Below are positions 40,943 through 54,990 of a stretch of DNA of 64,000 bases, in pieces; the stretch's first letter is position 1, and the number at the start of each line of letters is the position of its first letter. The notes beneath the pieces are model-generated. The model was not told the DNA's origin. It did no database searches and saw nothing but the letters and a program-made list of their open reading frames with translations. The translations under genes were made by a program, and so were the position numbers. This DNA comes from Rotaria macrura (Eukaryota; Rotifera; Eurotatoria; Philodinida; Philodinidae): contig OENT01000019.1 of NCBI GenBank assembly GCA_900239685.1, positions 307,257 to 371,256 of the forward strand, given 5' to 3'.

Positions 40943-41078
40943 TTATTCATTCATCATATTCTCCAATAGCTCCTCGTAATTCATTGCCACATGTACAACA
41001 ACTCGGTTCGAATTGTTGATATCAAAAATGCACTCACAGTCAATTTTTTTGCATTGATATGTATCATCTCTGTTGCTG
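40943..41078 (-). other. coding-like fragment, unassigned
   Basis: A short minus-strand frame ending at a TAA (40943-40945) with C-K-K-I-D-C-E-C followed by a balanced, coding-like composition. An acceptor-like cacag sits at its 5' side. No upstream exon could be joined in phase. It may be another remnant of a small secreted Cys-rich gene like its neighbours. Confidence 0.2.
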
Positions 41079-41487
41079 TGTTGTCAACAGCACAATCTGA
41101 AGAATAATAACAGTACATCAATGAGCCCTTTACTGGTGATGGTGTTTGAAGATTTGTTCATGTTCGAAGACACACTTTTATAGTTTGAACAGCTAGAGTG
41201 ATTGTTTTTTTTTATTGCTATTCCGTGATGATAGACAAGTCTGTACCCGATAGATTTTTGTTTCAATGAATACCATTGTATCTATTTTTTCAATAAAATT
41301 CACGAAATAAAAACGACAAAAACGATGTCAATCATGAAAGCTTATAGTATCGTATTTTTCTTGTTGACGTGAAGTATTCGACTACTTCGACTCACTTTAT
41401 TTTCATTTATAAATAGTAAACAAAACGTGCAATATAGTTTTTTTCTTATATTAAGAATAAAAAAGAGACTATTTTATTGACAAATAC

Positions 41488-44400
41488 TTAAGAAAATACG
41501 GCTCCAATGTCTTCTTCGTTTTCGCTTCCCTCCTCTTCAACAGGTAATAAGATACCTGGCTGTAGGCTATATGTTGATTGTTCCGATTCGGTCGGTATCA
41601 TAGTCGTCTCTTGTTCTTGTTGTGGCGGCGATTCATCTTTTGGAAATGGCTGCTTTTTTATTTTACCTGTTTTAATATCAGAATGCCAGTATTCAGGTGA
41701 CCAAATATCAGGCACGCTCCCATCACTGACATTATTATCGGCAACATTTTGAATATAATTTGTTAAAGTTGTCATTGATTTATTGTCTTTTCCAGAAAAT
41801 ACTGGTGTCACTGGCTAGAGAAAATCGAAATATATTTTTTTTAATTAACTTATGATTCTTAGCATCCAAATAGAAAAGTAATCGTTTGATTGTTTTCCAT
41901 ATGAAAAACCTACATAAAATATGATTATAATCATCAATGCTTATATTACATTTTAGTTTTTATTTTTATTTTTATTTTTAGTCACAGAAACAATCACGAA
42001 TTTTTGTTCTTATGGAAAGCTATGATAGGATTTATTGATTGCGAGTTATATTTAATTTAACTGGCTGTCGGCTTAGTTTTTTAGTAATAGATTCATGCTG
42101 AATACTTATTAATAACATGTTACAACTATGTACTAATATGATTTTTGTCTTGGGAGCCAACATTTTCCGAATCGTTAAGAATAGAATGAACTTCGATTCT
42201 ATAAATATATTTAGTGGTACTGAAAACTTCAATGAAAATGAAGCATGCTTCTTTGTTATCACATGCTATCTTGAATTTGATTCAAGTGTTGTCTCTTCTC
42301 GTATCATAAAGTACTGTGCTTCTTCAATATAAAATATTTCGAAAGAATAAGAAAGAATGATTTTGATTGAAATTCTTAAGATTGACATATATTCACACAA
42401 TTGAAGTTGTTAATATTTTCAGTTTTAATGTAATCTCTTCTTCTGCTGAAAAACTTTAATTCAAATGTCTATAAAGATTCTTCACACAGCCATATGAACA
42501 ATCATCCTTGTAACGTTGTCATATTCTTAACAATATTAATTCATAAGTATAATATGAAATGCAATGCTATCTAAAACTCAACGATAATTACCCTCGGAAA
42601 CATTTTATGAGTAAGATTTCATAGTCCATGTATATACATCAAAAGAATATTGCTAGACATGAAATATGATTTGCACGTAAATCAACTTACCCTATCCATA
42701 ATTGGTGCAATTAATCTTTCCATAGCAGCTGCTAAACGTAGATCTTTTTCTAAACTTGTTATTTTTTCCCAAATTGTATTTTTCGTATTTAATTTTCGAA
42801 CTTCATTTCGAATTTCTTGTACGATAGGAACATCTTGACTTATATTACAATGATAAGCTTCCAATGCTTCTTTTAATGATCTAATTTCAAATAATAGAAT
42901 AGAGAAAGTATTTCGATGAAATCATAAATTTCTTCTTCTTACTGAATAACAGCATGCTCTTTTTCGATTAAATATCGACTCTGTAAAGTATCAATGATGT
43001 CTTCGCTTGCTGATTCTAAAAGAACAAGAGCACTTGGCGATGCTGCTCGTACTAGTGGACTTTTATCATATCGAACAGCCCATAGAAGAACACTACGACA
43101 TTTTTCATTTGTCATTCCATATAGACCAAGTGCTAAAATGTGAACATTAAAGAATAATTTAGAAAAAACAAGGTTTACCTTCAACAGCTGAATATCGAAC
43201 TTTTTCAATGGGATCGTATTCAACACACTCAATAAGTAAATTTCTTATTGTTTCATCACGTAATTGTAATTTGTATGTAGTACGACATGCATGATCACGT
43301 ACACTGACATGACCATCTTTGAAGCATCTCAAAAATGGTTGCATTAATTTAGCCGTTAGAACACCTGAGAAAAATGTTTTCTTAATCTATGTAAATCTTT
43401 TTAAAAATCCTAGTTCGATCAACAAACCAAGATAACCAATAAGTTTCAAAGCTTCTACACGATCTTGCCAATGTTGACTTTGTAAGCGTACGACCACTTC
43501 TTCATGTACTGCTTGACCACAACCACATTTACCTAAAGCTTGGCCAGCAACACGACGTACACTACTATTCAAATCTTGCCACATGAGATGAATCAATTTT
43601 TGTGTTATATCCTATGAGAAAATGCTTTTGTTCTTTGAAAATTTCATGCATTTTACAATGAGTAGTCTACTTTATTCGGCCGAGATTTAAGTAATGGAAA
43701 TAGTTTACATGCAACTATTCGATCATTAGCATCAGCAGAGTTCAAATATTCTCCAGCTAGACTGTGTACGAGATTCTATCAAAGATGATAGCAAAGAGAA
43801 TAGAATATTGATTGAAAATTTCACATGTGAAGGTAAGTACCGTTCGTTGACTTAATTTAGCTAATGAAAGAATAAGTTGTTCTCGTGTGACTTCATCTTC
43901 AGCATCGAAATAATTTTTTAGTAACTCATTTATGACATCGGATGTTGACACGTTAAGACTAACTAAACATTGAGCAGCAGTTAGTTTATCATCAGGACTA
44001 CCATGTGCAATACAATGACGAAGAATCGGTTCTATCTAGAACATACGTAGATGAAAATATTCGTTTTTAATTACAAAGTTTTGTCTTTCAATAAAAAATG
44101 AATTACTCGTGACGAAGGACGACGCAATGTAACAAGTGCAATGGCAGCAGCTGACTGTATACGTTCTTGAGAATCATCAAGCAGAGAATGTATAGATTCA
44201 AGTAACTTTTCAGGAAGAAGATGAACTTTTAAACCAAGATCTATATGTATATATATATATATAGCAAAGAGACATAACTAGTTGTGTGAAAGAATATTTA
44301 AATTTTTCATTGTACCAATTTCTTTTTGAGTAAGATATTGAGCAGCTCGACTACAAACAACAATAGCCGTAAAACGAACCTAAATGAAATGATATTATAG

Positions 44401-47400
44401 TTGTATATTGATTGGTTGGTGGATAATATAAAAGTAAGAAGAAACAAACATGTGCATGAATATCATGCAAATCTTGATTTAACTCGTCAACATCAGCATC
44501 AAGCCATTGACTTCCAACTTGCCATTTTCGTCTCCATTCTTGAAAACAAAAATAACCATAATATTTTGTTTTTCGATAATAAAATTCGAGCAACTATTCA
44601 CCTTCAATAATTCGACTAACAGTTGTATTTGATTTTAATATTTGATGTAATCGAGCATCAAGTGTTGCTGGCAGAAGCAATGAGAGTGATAAATCATTCA
44701 CATCAGGTACTTGTGTTGGATGCTAAGAATATATAAAAAAGAATTTTAATATTCTACTTATTTAATTTCATTTTAATATTAACATTAGTTTAAGCAAAAA
44801 GAAGTAGCCAATAATAAGTAGATATCAACATAAAACAAAATGAAAACAAAAACCTGTGCAAAAAAAGCTTGAATTGCTGCTGCTCTCTGAATTTCCTGTT
44901 CTGAGATGGTCATTTGCATGTGTGGGCTCTAAAAAATCAGTGCAAAATAGTGTGGTGTCGTGTAAAAGCACATTTATTTCGTGCTAGAAATTGATAGAGA
45001 AATATTCCAATACGATAAGTTATTCATCAATGAAAATACCGTTTCTTTAACTTCAGGTAAAGCTTTCCAACGACGAAAACCTCTTGAAGGTTTTCGTCGA
45101 TCATATAAAGCTGACGGTTCAATTTCAAGAGCTAATTAAAAAAATGAATGATCACTAATAGCAATAAAAACAACCAATCGATCCTTACTCGTAGCCACTG
45201 CTTCAGGATTAGGTGGAAGTTGTTTTTGAAGTACTTTATCAAATTGAAGTTGATTCGAAAGTACAATAACACCGGGTTGATCTGTTGGTCGATGAATATT
45301 ACTGCCTATAAACAAATGATTTTCGTTGCATTTCATTCCATTGATATATAAACAAGAAGTACACGGATTCGTCTTACCAAGAAGCATGGCTTGTTCATAT
45401 GGATGATCCGTTCGATAGACTGTACTCAATATTTTATTTGACATTATACTAGTGAATTGTCTTGTCGGACGAATATGTGTATTTCCACTTATGATTTGGT
45501 GAGATGGACGAGTTTGTAGCATTGCTGATTGAGAATCAAATTATAACTTCTGTTCGTAAATATAGATATTTGAATTTATCTTACCATCTTCTTTTTTCTC
45601 TTTTGCTCGTCGTCTTAAACCACGCGGTAAGCGATACAATGGAATTTCTCTTTTAGGAATATCAAGTTCTTGATCAAGCATTTTGATCTTTGAGCTAAAG
45701 AGAATAATTATAATGAATAAATACTTGAATACATATATTTTCTGTCTGACTTTTTTGAATCGTGCGCTTCGTCTTTTCTTTCTCGAGTGTCAGCTATTGG
45801 CAGCTAGAAAAAATGATTATTAGAAAAAGAACTTAATGAAAATAGAAGAATTTTGGCGATTGTTCTACTAGTTCTATTTCTTGTGGATTGGGTAATTTCG
45901 TAATGTTATATGTTTTCTTTAAATATTCGATTAATCGAGCCCGGCGATCCTCTATAAAGAAAATTAAACATATATATATATATATTTGCAATTAGAATAC
46001 TGTCTCATGTACAATAAAGAATACTGTTCGACTAATAAATGTCCATGGAAAACTAAAAAAAACATATGAAAGAAATAGGCCGATAGTAAAAGTCGTGCAA
46101 GCTATAATTTGATTATTTTTTAGACAAAATCGAGTTCATCCTATAAAAATAAATGAATTCTAGAGTAATCTGAATAGTATTCGTAGCCTGATATCGTTTT
46201 TGTAGTCATTCGTGCACGGTAATGTTCAACAGGAAATTCATCATAGTTTTAAAACTACATTGCTTAAATTTTGACTCTAAATTTTATCTTTAGATGTATC
46301 TAAAGGAACGTCTTTTTTCTATATTTTATTTTAGACTTTAATGTTGGTTTTAATTCTAAATTACAATAGTTATATGTGTGTATTTTTTTACATGACTCAT
46401 GTACATGAGCACATTCGATGGTCTTAATTCAACATAGGAATATATTGAATAAAATAAACTTTGAGAATAAAAGATTGACCTAAGAATTTTTAAAAGATTT
46501 GAAAAAACAAGATTATTTCAACGTTAGATCTTGTTTCATCTATTAATTTAAGTATTTAGAATAGGAGAATTCATGTTTCTATAAGGAAAGATTTTTCTTC
46601 TCTAATAGATTAATTTGAATCGGTTAACATATACAGAAATCGTTTTCCAGTAAAATTTTATTTAGTTGCATGATTTTTCTGAAAATCTATAAACCTCAAG
46701 AAGTATACAATTTTCAAAGTCACCACTCCAACACTTCTTCAAATGACAGTTAAATGGAATCATCCAGTCGAACAATATAGTTGCTTACCATCATGAACAT
46801 GTTTCAAAATAATAAATTTAGCTGTATTCTCATCCATATGTTCAAACATATATTTATCCCAATTTCGTTCCATTTGTGCAAAATCTTTTTCTGCTATAAT
46901 TCGTGCTTTCCTTCCAATAGCATCATGACCACGCCGTGTGGTATTCGTATTATCACTTGTTTCTTCTGATGATTCAGATCTCGTTGTCGGTGTTGATTGA
47001 TCATCTTCAATTGGTTGTTTGTTTACTTCGGTGCCCTCCTCGATATCTTCGACTTCGGTCATGTAAAATAGTGTTTGCGACGGTCGAAATTTGTTTGGTT
47101 CTACAGATATTGGTTTCTGTGCTAGAACTCGACGTGCATGTTCCCATCTCGCTTTAGGTAAATTGATAGGAACGAGTGGTTTCAAACGACGAGGTAATCG
47201 TGGTGAAGTAGTTATTTCACGACTTGGTATATATAAGGATCGGCCATTATAATTCGTAAATGATATAGTTGATGGACACAATCTTTGTACAACATCTGTA
47301 TTAAATTCTAGACCACTACTAACAAAGGTTAGAACACCTGGTTGAACTGGATTCTTGTCATTCAGGAAAGGATTATTTGTTATTAATTTCTAATTAGAGA

Positions 47401-47506
47401 AAAAGAATTCAATTCCCAAAAATAATTATACAAAGTGTAAAATGTTTGTTTGTTTTACTTCGGGAATGGGAATATTCGGTAGTAATTTTGTTTTTATTGT
47501 TGTCAT
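41488..47506 (-). CDS. HEATR4: HEAT-repeat protein, HEATR4-like
   Basis: Twenty minus-strand exons, start 47506: 47459-47506, 46789-47389, 45869-45951, 45751-45803, 45585-45694, 45378-45524, 45189-45305, 45040-45131, 44854-44928, 44602-44722, 44450-44538, 44316-44379, 44107-44240, 43841-44035, 43671-43775, 43428-43611, 43179-43364, 42943-43132, 42691-42880, 41488-41814. Every junction is GT-AG and phases agree, giving 1036 residues, close to the roughly 1000 of vertebrate HEATR4. The N-terminal half is basic and disordered with short conserved-looking blocks. Residues about 510-865 are consecutive HEAT repeats: paired helices with D/N-x-x-V-R type turns such as S-S-V-R-R-V-A and V-S-V-R-D-H-A. 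A helical segment follows, then an acidic Pro/Glu-rich tail. HEAT arrays are protein-binding scaffolds; the cellular role of HEATR4 is poorly known. Introns are mostly 45-90 nt. Confidence 0.8.
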
Positions 47507-47632
47507 TAAATAAGAAAATAATATGCGACTAATATAAGACTTTTCTTTCCACTAATCATTCGATAATAAGAATCTATTTGCAATCCATTTTTATTTAGGT
47601 TACCTTAGCAAATCCTCTATAATGCTTCTACA
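47507..47632. promoter_or_regulatory. bidirectional promoter region
   Basis: Only 126 bp separate the start codons of the HEATR4-like gene (minus) and the PARP gene (plus). No TATA box stands out. An acceptor-like tttttatttag at 47588-47598 lies upstream of the PARP ATG and could be a 5'-UTR intron or spliced-leader acceptor. Confidence 0.5.
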
Positions 47633-50600
47633 ATGACAATTAGTGGTCATGATGCACCAATCTCTTTGATGCGAACAAAACATGACGTCATTTATGTATG
47701 AAGGTATGAATACCTTTACTGAAAATACCCACAGTGATAGAAATTTCTTCAACTTTGAGTTTTTGACACTATAATTTGACTATTTTTCATTTCAAGGGTA
47801 CGACAGAGATAATGATCACGACCATAGACGATCCGTTATTTGATCTTCAATCAATTCATGTTTCATATGAGGTAGACTTTCTTGATTTGATTAAAATAAA
47901 AGGAGAGATGAATGAACTGTAATCATTTTTATTTATTGAGGAACGGCGATGGTTATTCAAACAACGCCATCTATATGAAATAGATAGTTTAATACAGCCA
48001 CTTGTTGAACTTCACAATAAGATTCATGGACATGAACGATGTGAGTGTGCATGTTAGCATATATCTTTCATGTTGTTTTGTAAAAAAGCTGAAATCAAAT
48101 TACGATATTTTCACTTGGGATGACTATGTTTAAAAAACCGAATAGTTTTGCTTGTTTTTGTTATACCAGAAAAAGAATCTCAAATTAAAACCAAATCAGT
48201 TTTTATTCTAAATCTGAACGACAGTAGAAAAACTAGATCGAATTATTCATTCGATTTAGATTATCATTGGTAAAAATCAGCAAAAACATCTCATCATGAA
48301 TGGAAATATTTTCAATTGCAGACAGTCTCGGAAAATAAATGTCTTAGTTTTACATGAAAATATTACTATTACTAACTTAGTGTAGACATTCGTGTCAACA
48401 AAATATTGCTTAAAGACTGAAGTTTTCATTCGTTGAAGTCATCTTTCATTATTCATAGCATTCAATGGATTTCTTCGTAGAATTCGTTCATAAAATCATC
48501 AGTAGAACAGGATCTTTCAGAAATACCAAATGAGTGATTTGCAAATTGAATTTTTCTTCATAGATAAATTTGATTGACACAAGAAATTTATTAATTAAAA
48601 AAAGTTTGAGGATGAATTATTCTTCGAAGAAAAACAACACATAGTACTTTTAAGTTCATATCTCAATTTACTAGTGTTTGTTTCGTATCAAAGATTGACT
48701 AGTTTTTATAATCTACAAACGTAAAATGAGGACAAAAGTTTAGGCGATCTCTGCAGCATTCCATTCCATAGCTCGGAGATCAGACAATTTCACCTCGAAA
48801 GTGAAATAAAGGATTCATATAGTACAACTGAAGAAGATGAGAAAATTGAGTTTTAGTAAACTTTGAGATTTCTCAACAAAGTCAAATACTATCATGTGTG
48901 TAAACAACAAAGCCTGACTCTCTGTTCAATGAAGATGGGACTATTTCGAGCAACAATGAAATTCATGTCATTTTACTACTCATAATTTCTCAATGTAAAG
49001 AACATTTTACGGAATATCTCTCTTTAAAAAAATCATCGCTAAAATCAATGATGATCGTTTTGTTTTTTTCTGATTTCAAATAAGATTCTCGTGAGCAATA
49101 ACTACTAATCGAAAATTCTATTTAGTTTCTATAATACCAACATCATTATCCACGTCATCTATGATACCAGAAGTAAAATTGAGCGATACTCATGTTCTTT
49201 ATTATGTGTGTATTCCAATCATTTTTTTCTAGAATTTTCTAAAAATATCTGATCTCATTTATTTGAACTAGGAATCTGTTCTGAACGGTTTAACGGATAA
49301 CGACATCGATCGATTTCGTCTTCATAATCAACAAAAGTTTCAATTAATATTCGATGATCTGTGTACAAATTTCAATTATCGTTTATTTATTATTATATTC
49401 GAAGGATTTATTTTTTACTCATCTCAAACAGTCGTACGTATTTAATGCAAATATTTTACTTTACACGAAAATTACTAAATATATTCGTTAATATTAAATT
49501 TCTATGTTCTAGAAGCAATATAAATCATTATTAGCACGTGAAATGTGTCAATTTTTACTATCATTACATTCGTGTATAAAAACGGAAGCATCAAAAATAA
49601 TTAATTTTCTTCCATTTGTGATAAATCGATCACTTTCATCTTATACTGTCGTTCACACAACAATTCAAAATAATATTGGCATACTGTTTCAAGTTTTACC
49701 GAAAATACAATATTATTTAACTCCAACAACAGAATACAATTCAAAAGTAGCTGTTGATCAATTCGCTAAACACATTATTTCACCTGAAGAACTTCGCTAT
49801 ATTGATTATAATATGTATATGAAGAAGAAATCACAATTGGTTTTTGCAAATTCAACAACAAATAGAACTTCGTTGAATAGTGCATCTAACGCAATTCAAA
49901 ATAATGGAAGATTGGTTCCAGCCGTATACAATCCTCTGCTTACCTTTCAAGTTTTTCATTCATTACCAATTACATATCCATATGATCATAGTAAGTCGAA
50001 TAATGAATAATTCTTTAATCGAGACAATATTATGTATCAATATTAATTTTTCTTTCATGCCTTCAGACACAGTCTATAATCAAAAGTATCCATCGTTTTG
50101 GAAGGGCAATGTTTATGCAAATGAAACTAGTGATGCTCTATTTCAACCGACACCAATAGAAAAAAATACATCCGAATATTTATATGTTCAACGTTTATTT
50201 CATAAAACAGTTCCGGCAACAAATACTGATATTGTTATTGTAAGTATCCGTTTTCTTTTAACTGTACGCTGTTAGGATAAACTGAGTCATATTCTCATGG
50301 CATATTTCATTGTATTTCAATGATCTTAACATCTACGGCGATCATTTTTCAACAATATTCAGATAAAAATCATATGCCTGTCAAATCTAGATTCTTTCTC
50401 AAATTTTTAAGATTAAAAACAGAAGGACAAGTGTTCAGAACGAGTCTTTTCATTCTATCTTGAAAGACTATACACGACTTTCAGAAGTTTGCAGTTTCTG
50501 CTTTGATTCTTTTTCATAAAAAAACAAATATTAATTATTATATTCATAGTAACTATTTAGATTTTCTAAGAATTTTGATCATCTTGTTCCTACACCTATA

Positions 50601-52034
50601 GATTCGTGTCGCATATATATTCTATAGAAAAAGAATGTGTAATGCTAAAAAATTTGATAAAAACAATCGAGCATCCTTCGTAAGAGAAAGCCTCTTACTT
50701 GACCCTCAATATGCTTTCCCTTCTTCTGTAAATAATGCAATATTCTCTCATTTTTCGAAACGAATATCTAATGATGCTTGCATAGAAAAGCATTACTTTG
50801 TTTAAATAAAACCAACTAAGACACTTTGAGTGTTTCGATCGAATAGCACACATCAATATCTAAGCAGGCAAGAATTTAGAACAACACGTTTGAACTCCAA
50901 AAATGGAACCTCGATTGTAAGCCATGAATGCTCATTAAAAAAATAAAAGAGACAAGATTTCTGCCAGAAATTTTCACTTTATGAGCATGAATACGACGAA
51001 TAACTCCAGTTTTTAAGAGTTAAAACGTATGCTATTTAAATTCTAGAATAAAAATGAGTTTTAATTCTCAAAATACGGAGTTATTCGTCGTTTCCATACT
51101 CTGAAAGAGAAAATTTCGCACAAAAAACGTCTTTCTTTTGTTGTTTAATGAGCGTTAATGAATCACAATGGAGGTTTCATCTTGAATGTTTAAACGTGTT
51201 TTTCCGAAAGTATTATCTGCTTTGATAATAACTATATAAAATAATTAGATCAATGGCAATTCACAAATTCTTCATGTATGCACTTGTTTGCCTTTAACTA
51301 TCTACAGTATAGAGAATAAGTCATGAGGATGAAACTGATGAAAATTGCTATCAATTTAGTATCGTATGGAAAAATTTCAAGTTACGTAATAAAACTTTTA
51401 CGAATAAGTTTTAATGAAATGATATGAGAAAAAAAATTCTATCGATTAATAGTCATTGGATACTCAAGGAATTATTCAACGATTCCGAAAATTAATAGTC
51501 GTTTCTATTTCAGAAGTTTATAGCAATACATTAATATTTAGTTTTTGTTTTCTACAGATTGAACGTATAGAAAATCCTCATTTGTGGGAAAAATTCAGCT
51601 CACATCGTACCTATATGAAACGAAAAAATGGTCATGAAAATCTAAATGAAAATTGGTTATTTCACGGAACCAAATCTGGTAATCATCATCAAATCATGTC
51701 GCATGGTTTTAATCGTTCCTATTGTCGTGATTATGTTATTTATGGTCGTGGTGTCTATTTTAGTCGTTTTGCATGTTATTCATGTCAATACAGTGATCGT
51801 AAAGATTTATCTTTTATTTTTTTATGTCGAGTACTCGTTGGTCTTCACACTCGAGGTAGTAATGATATTCGTGTACCGCCAACGATTACATTACCCGATG
51901 GTAAACAAATGCAAGCAGATTCAACAACAGATGACAAAGAACCATATACTATAGTTTGTACATATCATGATGATCAAAATTATCCAGAATATATTATAAC
52001 TTATAAGAATGACACGAATACGGCTCAATCATAA
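47633..52034 (+). CDS. PARP-domain protein, probable mono-ADP-ribosyltransferase
   Basis: Transfers ADP-ribose from NAD+ to proteins. Eight exons: 47633-47695, 47797-47871, 47941-48040, 49126-49205, 49272-49433, 49513-49990, 50067-50239, 51558-52034; phases agree, 535 residues. The last exon is a PARP catalytic domain closest in look to the PARP10/14/15 group. It opens I-E-R-I-E-N-P-H-L-W. His413 is in L-F-H-G-T, G-F-N-R-S-Y follows, and Tyr444 is in Y-G-R-G-V-Y-F. The end is Y-P-E-Y-I-I-T-Y, with a hydrophobic residue (Ile523) where poly-ADP-ribosylating PARPs have the catalytic Glu, as in mono-transferases. The N-terminal 370 residues match no domain I know: no clear WWE, macro or RRM. They include a hydrophobic helical block (about 130-190). 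Introns 3 and 7 are over 1 kb; intron 7 carries a large foldback. AATAAA at 52131. Confidence 0.85.
50862..51222. repeat. 361-bp foldback (long inverted repeat) in a PARP-gene intron
   Basis: Two arms of about 165 nt (50862-51026 and 51058-51222) are imperfect inverted copies around a 31-nt spacer. Matching landmarks include AAGCAG/CTGCTT at the outer ends, AACACGTTT/AAACGTGTT, ATGCTCATTAA/TTAATGAGC, and GACGAATAACTCC/GGAGTTATTCGTC near the loop. It has no coding capacity and no clear target duplication. It looks like an old foldback or MITE insertion, or a source of a hairpin RNA from the intron. Confidence 0.8.
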
Positions 52035-54360
52035 ATTTAATTTTTTTTGTTTCATCTGTTTTAGTTATGTTTTAATTATCCATGTGATTGGTTGAATATA
52101 AAACTTTAACTATAAACCAATAATAGGGAAAATAAATTTCTTGAGTATGAAAAATATATCAAGTTTTCATCTTGCCTATACATGCTCTTAAAGATAAGAG
52201 ACTAAAGTTCTGAATGCTTCATTGTCTAGATCCGTTCACTAATTAACTTCGTTTTATTTCGTTCTCTGCGCACTAGTCTACATCGACATGTGTATTTAAT
52301 GAATATGAATTAAGTGAGATACAAATTAATTATTATCTAATATCACTCTATAAATCACAGTATGCAATAGCAGTTCTTCTATTAGTTTGTGCTTGCAGAT
52401 AGAACATTAATGTATTAGACAAAGATTCTCATAAGAATATGTATATATATTATTAAATCATGCTGAGATTAATTTATCGAATGATCAACTTGCAAGACTA
52501 GGATATAACACGACAATAAATCAATATATACTTGTATAGAAAATGATTTTGACAAGCATAATCTTATTTATCTTGTATTTTACAAATTTACTAATGATAT
52601 TATGTAAATTGATAGTTTAAATTGTTTTGTTCTTTTCATCAGATTTCTTAGTCGATAATTAATTTGTTACATCACCTTTTTTTAACACTCGATCGTCTTA
52701 GTATAAATAAAATGATGACTAATCATACACTGTCAAAGTTAGGTCGAATAAGAACATCTTATATAATTGTTGTTGATTTTAATTTTCTATCCTCGGTAGG
52801 AAATAGAATATGTCTGAAGGATATTGACTGATACAAAGAAAAACGTATATTTAAATAGTATCATACAACTTTCTACTGATCGTTCTATTTTTTCTCATTA
52901 TACAATGTTCTTGGCATAGTTCAGTAATTGACATCCTTCTATTTTAAATATATACATAGAATAGATACAATGTAAGAAAACTTATAGCAGACTACATAAA
53001 TTCTTAAAATATAGTAATAGTTCAATTATTCTGTTTTTTTTTTCAAAATAATGCTCTTGTTGTTCTTCAGTGGAAAACGGCGAATAAAAGCATCAAGGAA
53101 TGTGAAGTACTTTGTCATGTAAAAATACGAGGTTTCAAGCTATTCGAGAATTCTAACACCTGTTCTATTCTTTTATTATTCTTTTTTTCTATTATATGGT
53201 TTATTATACAAAGGCTATCTCTATACTCAGGTTGTCTTTTTTATTTTTTTATTTCTTTCTTTCTTTCATGCTAACATAATTAGCTATCTTAAATGACATA
53301 TGAGCTGATTGTATATTTATGATTAGTCGTCGACGGATCCATTTTTTGCCACCCTGCCGTCAACATTCTTCTGATCTTGTTGTAATGAACATATTGGAAG
53401 CAAAACATCTTGTATGTCATTTTTATTTTCTTTCAATAAAAAAAATAAATAAAAATAATATTGTGATTCCAAACAATAAATTATTCTGATTATTATAGTA
53501 GTTTCTTTCCTCTTTCATGTCATTCTGACTTGGGTATAGTTTGAAATAATTTGCAATAGGCAGACACAAGAAGGATGCTATCGATATCAATTATGAGTGA
53601 GATATTTGCATGCACATATAAATATATGTATCTTGAAGCACATTGATTACTATGTTGATCACAATTTTAACTTCAAGCCCTTGATGGTAACAAATCATAC
53701 CTCGAAGACATCTCTCAGTCATCGTTTCTTCCCTTTTCTTATCATTTGCCATCTTTGTATTCTTCTGACAATGTCAGTATAGATGAGTAGTGTGTACTAC
53801 AAGTCGCTGTTGTCATCGTCATCATCATCTTTGCTCTCATGTTGTTTCTCTCTTTAGAGGCGGTTGTACTTCAATCTCATATTGCTGTTCTCCTTCCCTT
53901 CTCTCTCTCTCTCTTTTTCTCCGTCGTCTTCTTCTTCATTTTTTAATGTGCGTGCGCTCGGGAAATTATGTCATCGGAATACATAGTCTACTAAGAAAAA
54001 GAGAAGTGCATCTACACGCGAACAGATGTGGTTTGAAAAAAAGATGACAAATAATCTCATTTTGGCCTATCATTTTTCTTCTCTAGTGTGAGTGTAAATG
54101 TACTTTTTCTTTCTCAACTAAGATCATCATTTATCATGAATGTTACTGTTCAAAAACAAAGAAATCAAAGAATAAAGGTGAAAGACAACTTGCTTTATAT
54201 CATTAATAAGTATGTATAACGGTTATATATTAATATTGCTCAACCGAGTTGTTTCCTTTGTCAAAAAAAAAGTAACCTTTCGGTTCTAATTATTATCACG
54301 GGTACTCAAATTATGTTTAGATATATTGACGTCATTGAATAAAATAACCCCTGGTGTCGT

Positions 54361-54417
54361 CATTCATTCATTCATTCATTTATTCATTCATTCATTCATT
54401 CATACATTCATTCATTG
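54361..54417. repeat. (ATTC)n microsatellite
   Basis: About fourteen ATTC units with a few single-base variants. Confidence 0.95.
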
Positions 54418-54949
54418 ACAAAAAATGAGAATTTTTTACGAGATGCCTGCCTTTTGTCTCTTTTGCGTTCGTTCTGTAAACTCAACTGATCATCTACATG
54501 AAAACATCTAATATAGTTGAAACGATGACAATAATATCGATGCAAAAAAAAATTAGTGTTTTTTTTTCTTTCTTCTCTTCCGTATTTGAATGCAAATATT
54601 TGTGCTTATGATACATGTCTGTAAGCAGCAGTCAATTTTTTCCACATAGTAGATAGGAAATTATTTTTAACTGAAAAAAGGATGAATGACGCCGGCACGT
54701 TTTTATTTCTTGTTCTTTTTATTTATTTATTTTTTTCCACTTCAACAATAGATAGAAACATAAAGAAATTTTCGTTATCGAATATTGTTAATATAAATTT
54801 CTTTCTTCCCATTTCCTGCATGTTTATCCGATTAGAAATTTGAGAATGAAAAAGAAGAGAAAAAGGTTTCATTTAAGAAATTTGACTTCTTTAAATTAGA
54901 TTTTCTCTTGTCTCTTGCAGTTGTTGCATCTGACGATGTCAACACAGCA

Positions 54950-54990
54950 TAAATAAATAAATAAATAAATAAATATATATATATATATAC
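54950..54990. repeat. (AAAT)n-(AT)n compound microsatellite
   Basis: About six AAAT units passing directly into an AT run. Confidence 0.95.

Noticed and set aside
41507..41752. Ser/Gly/Cys-rich plus-strand ORF
   Set aside because: Reverse-strand shadow of the acidic last exon of the HEATR4-like gene.
53790..54047. 85-codon Cys/Ser/Leu-rich ORF
   Set aside because: Arises from CT-rich simple repeats; no coding support.
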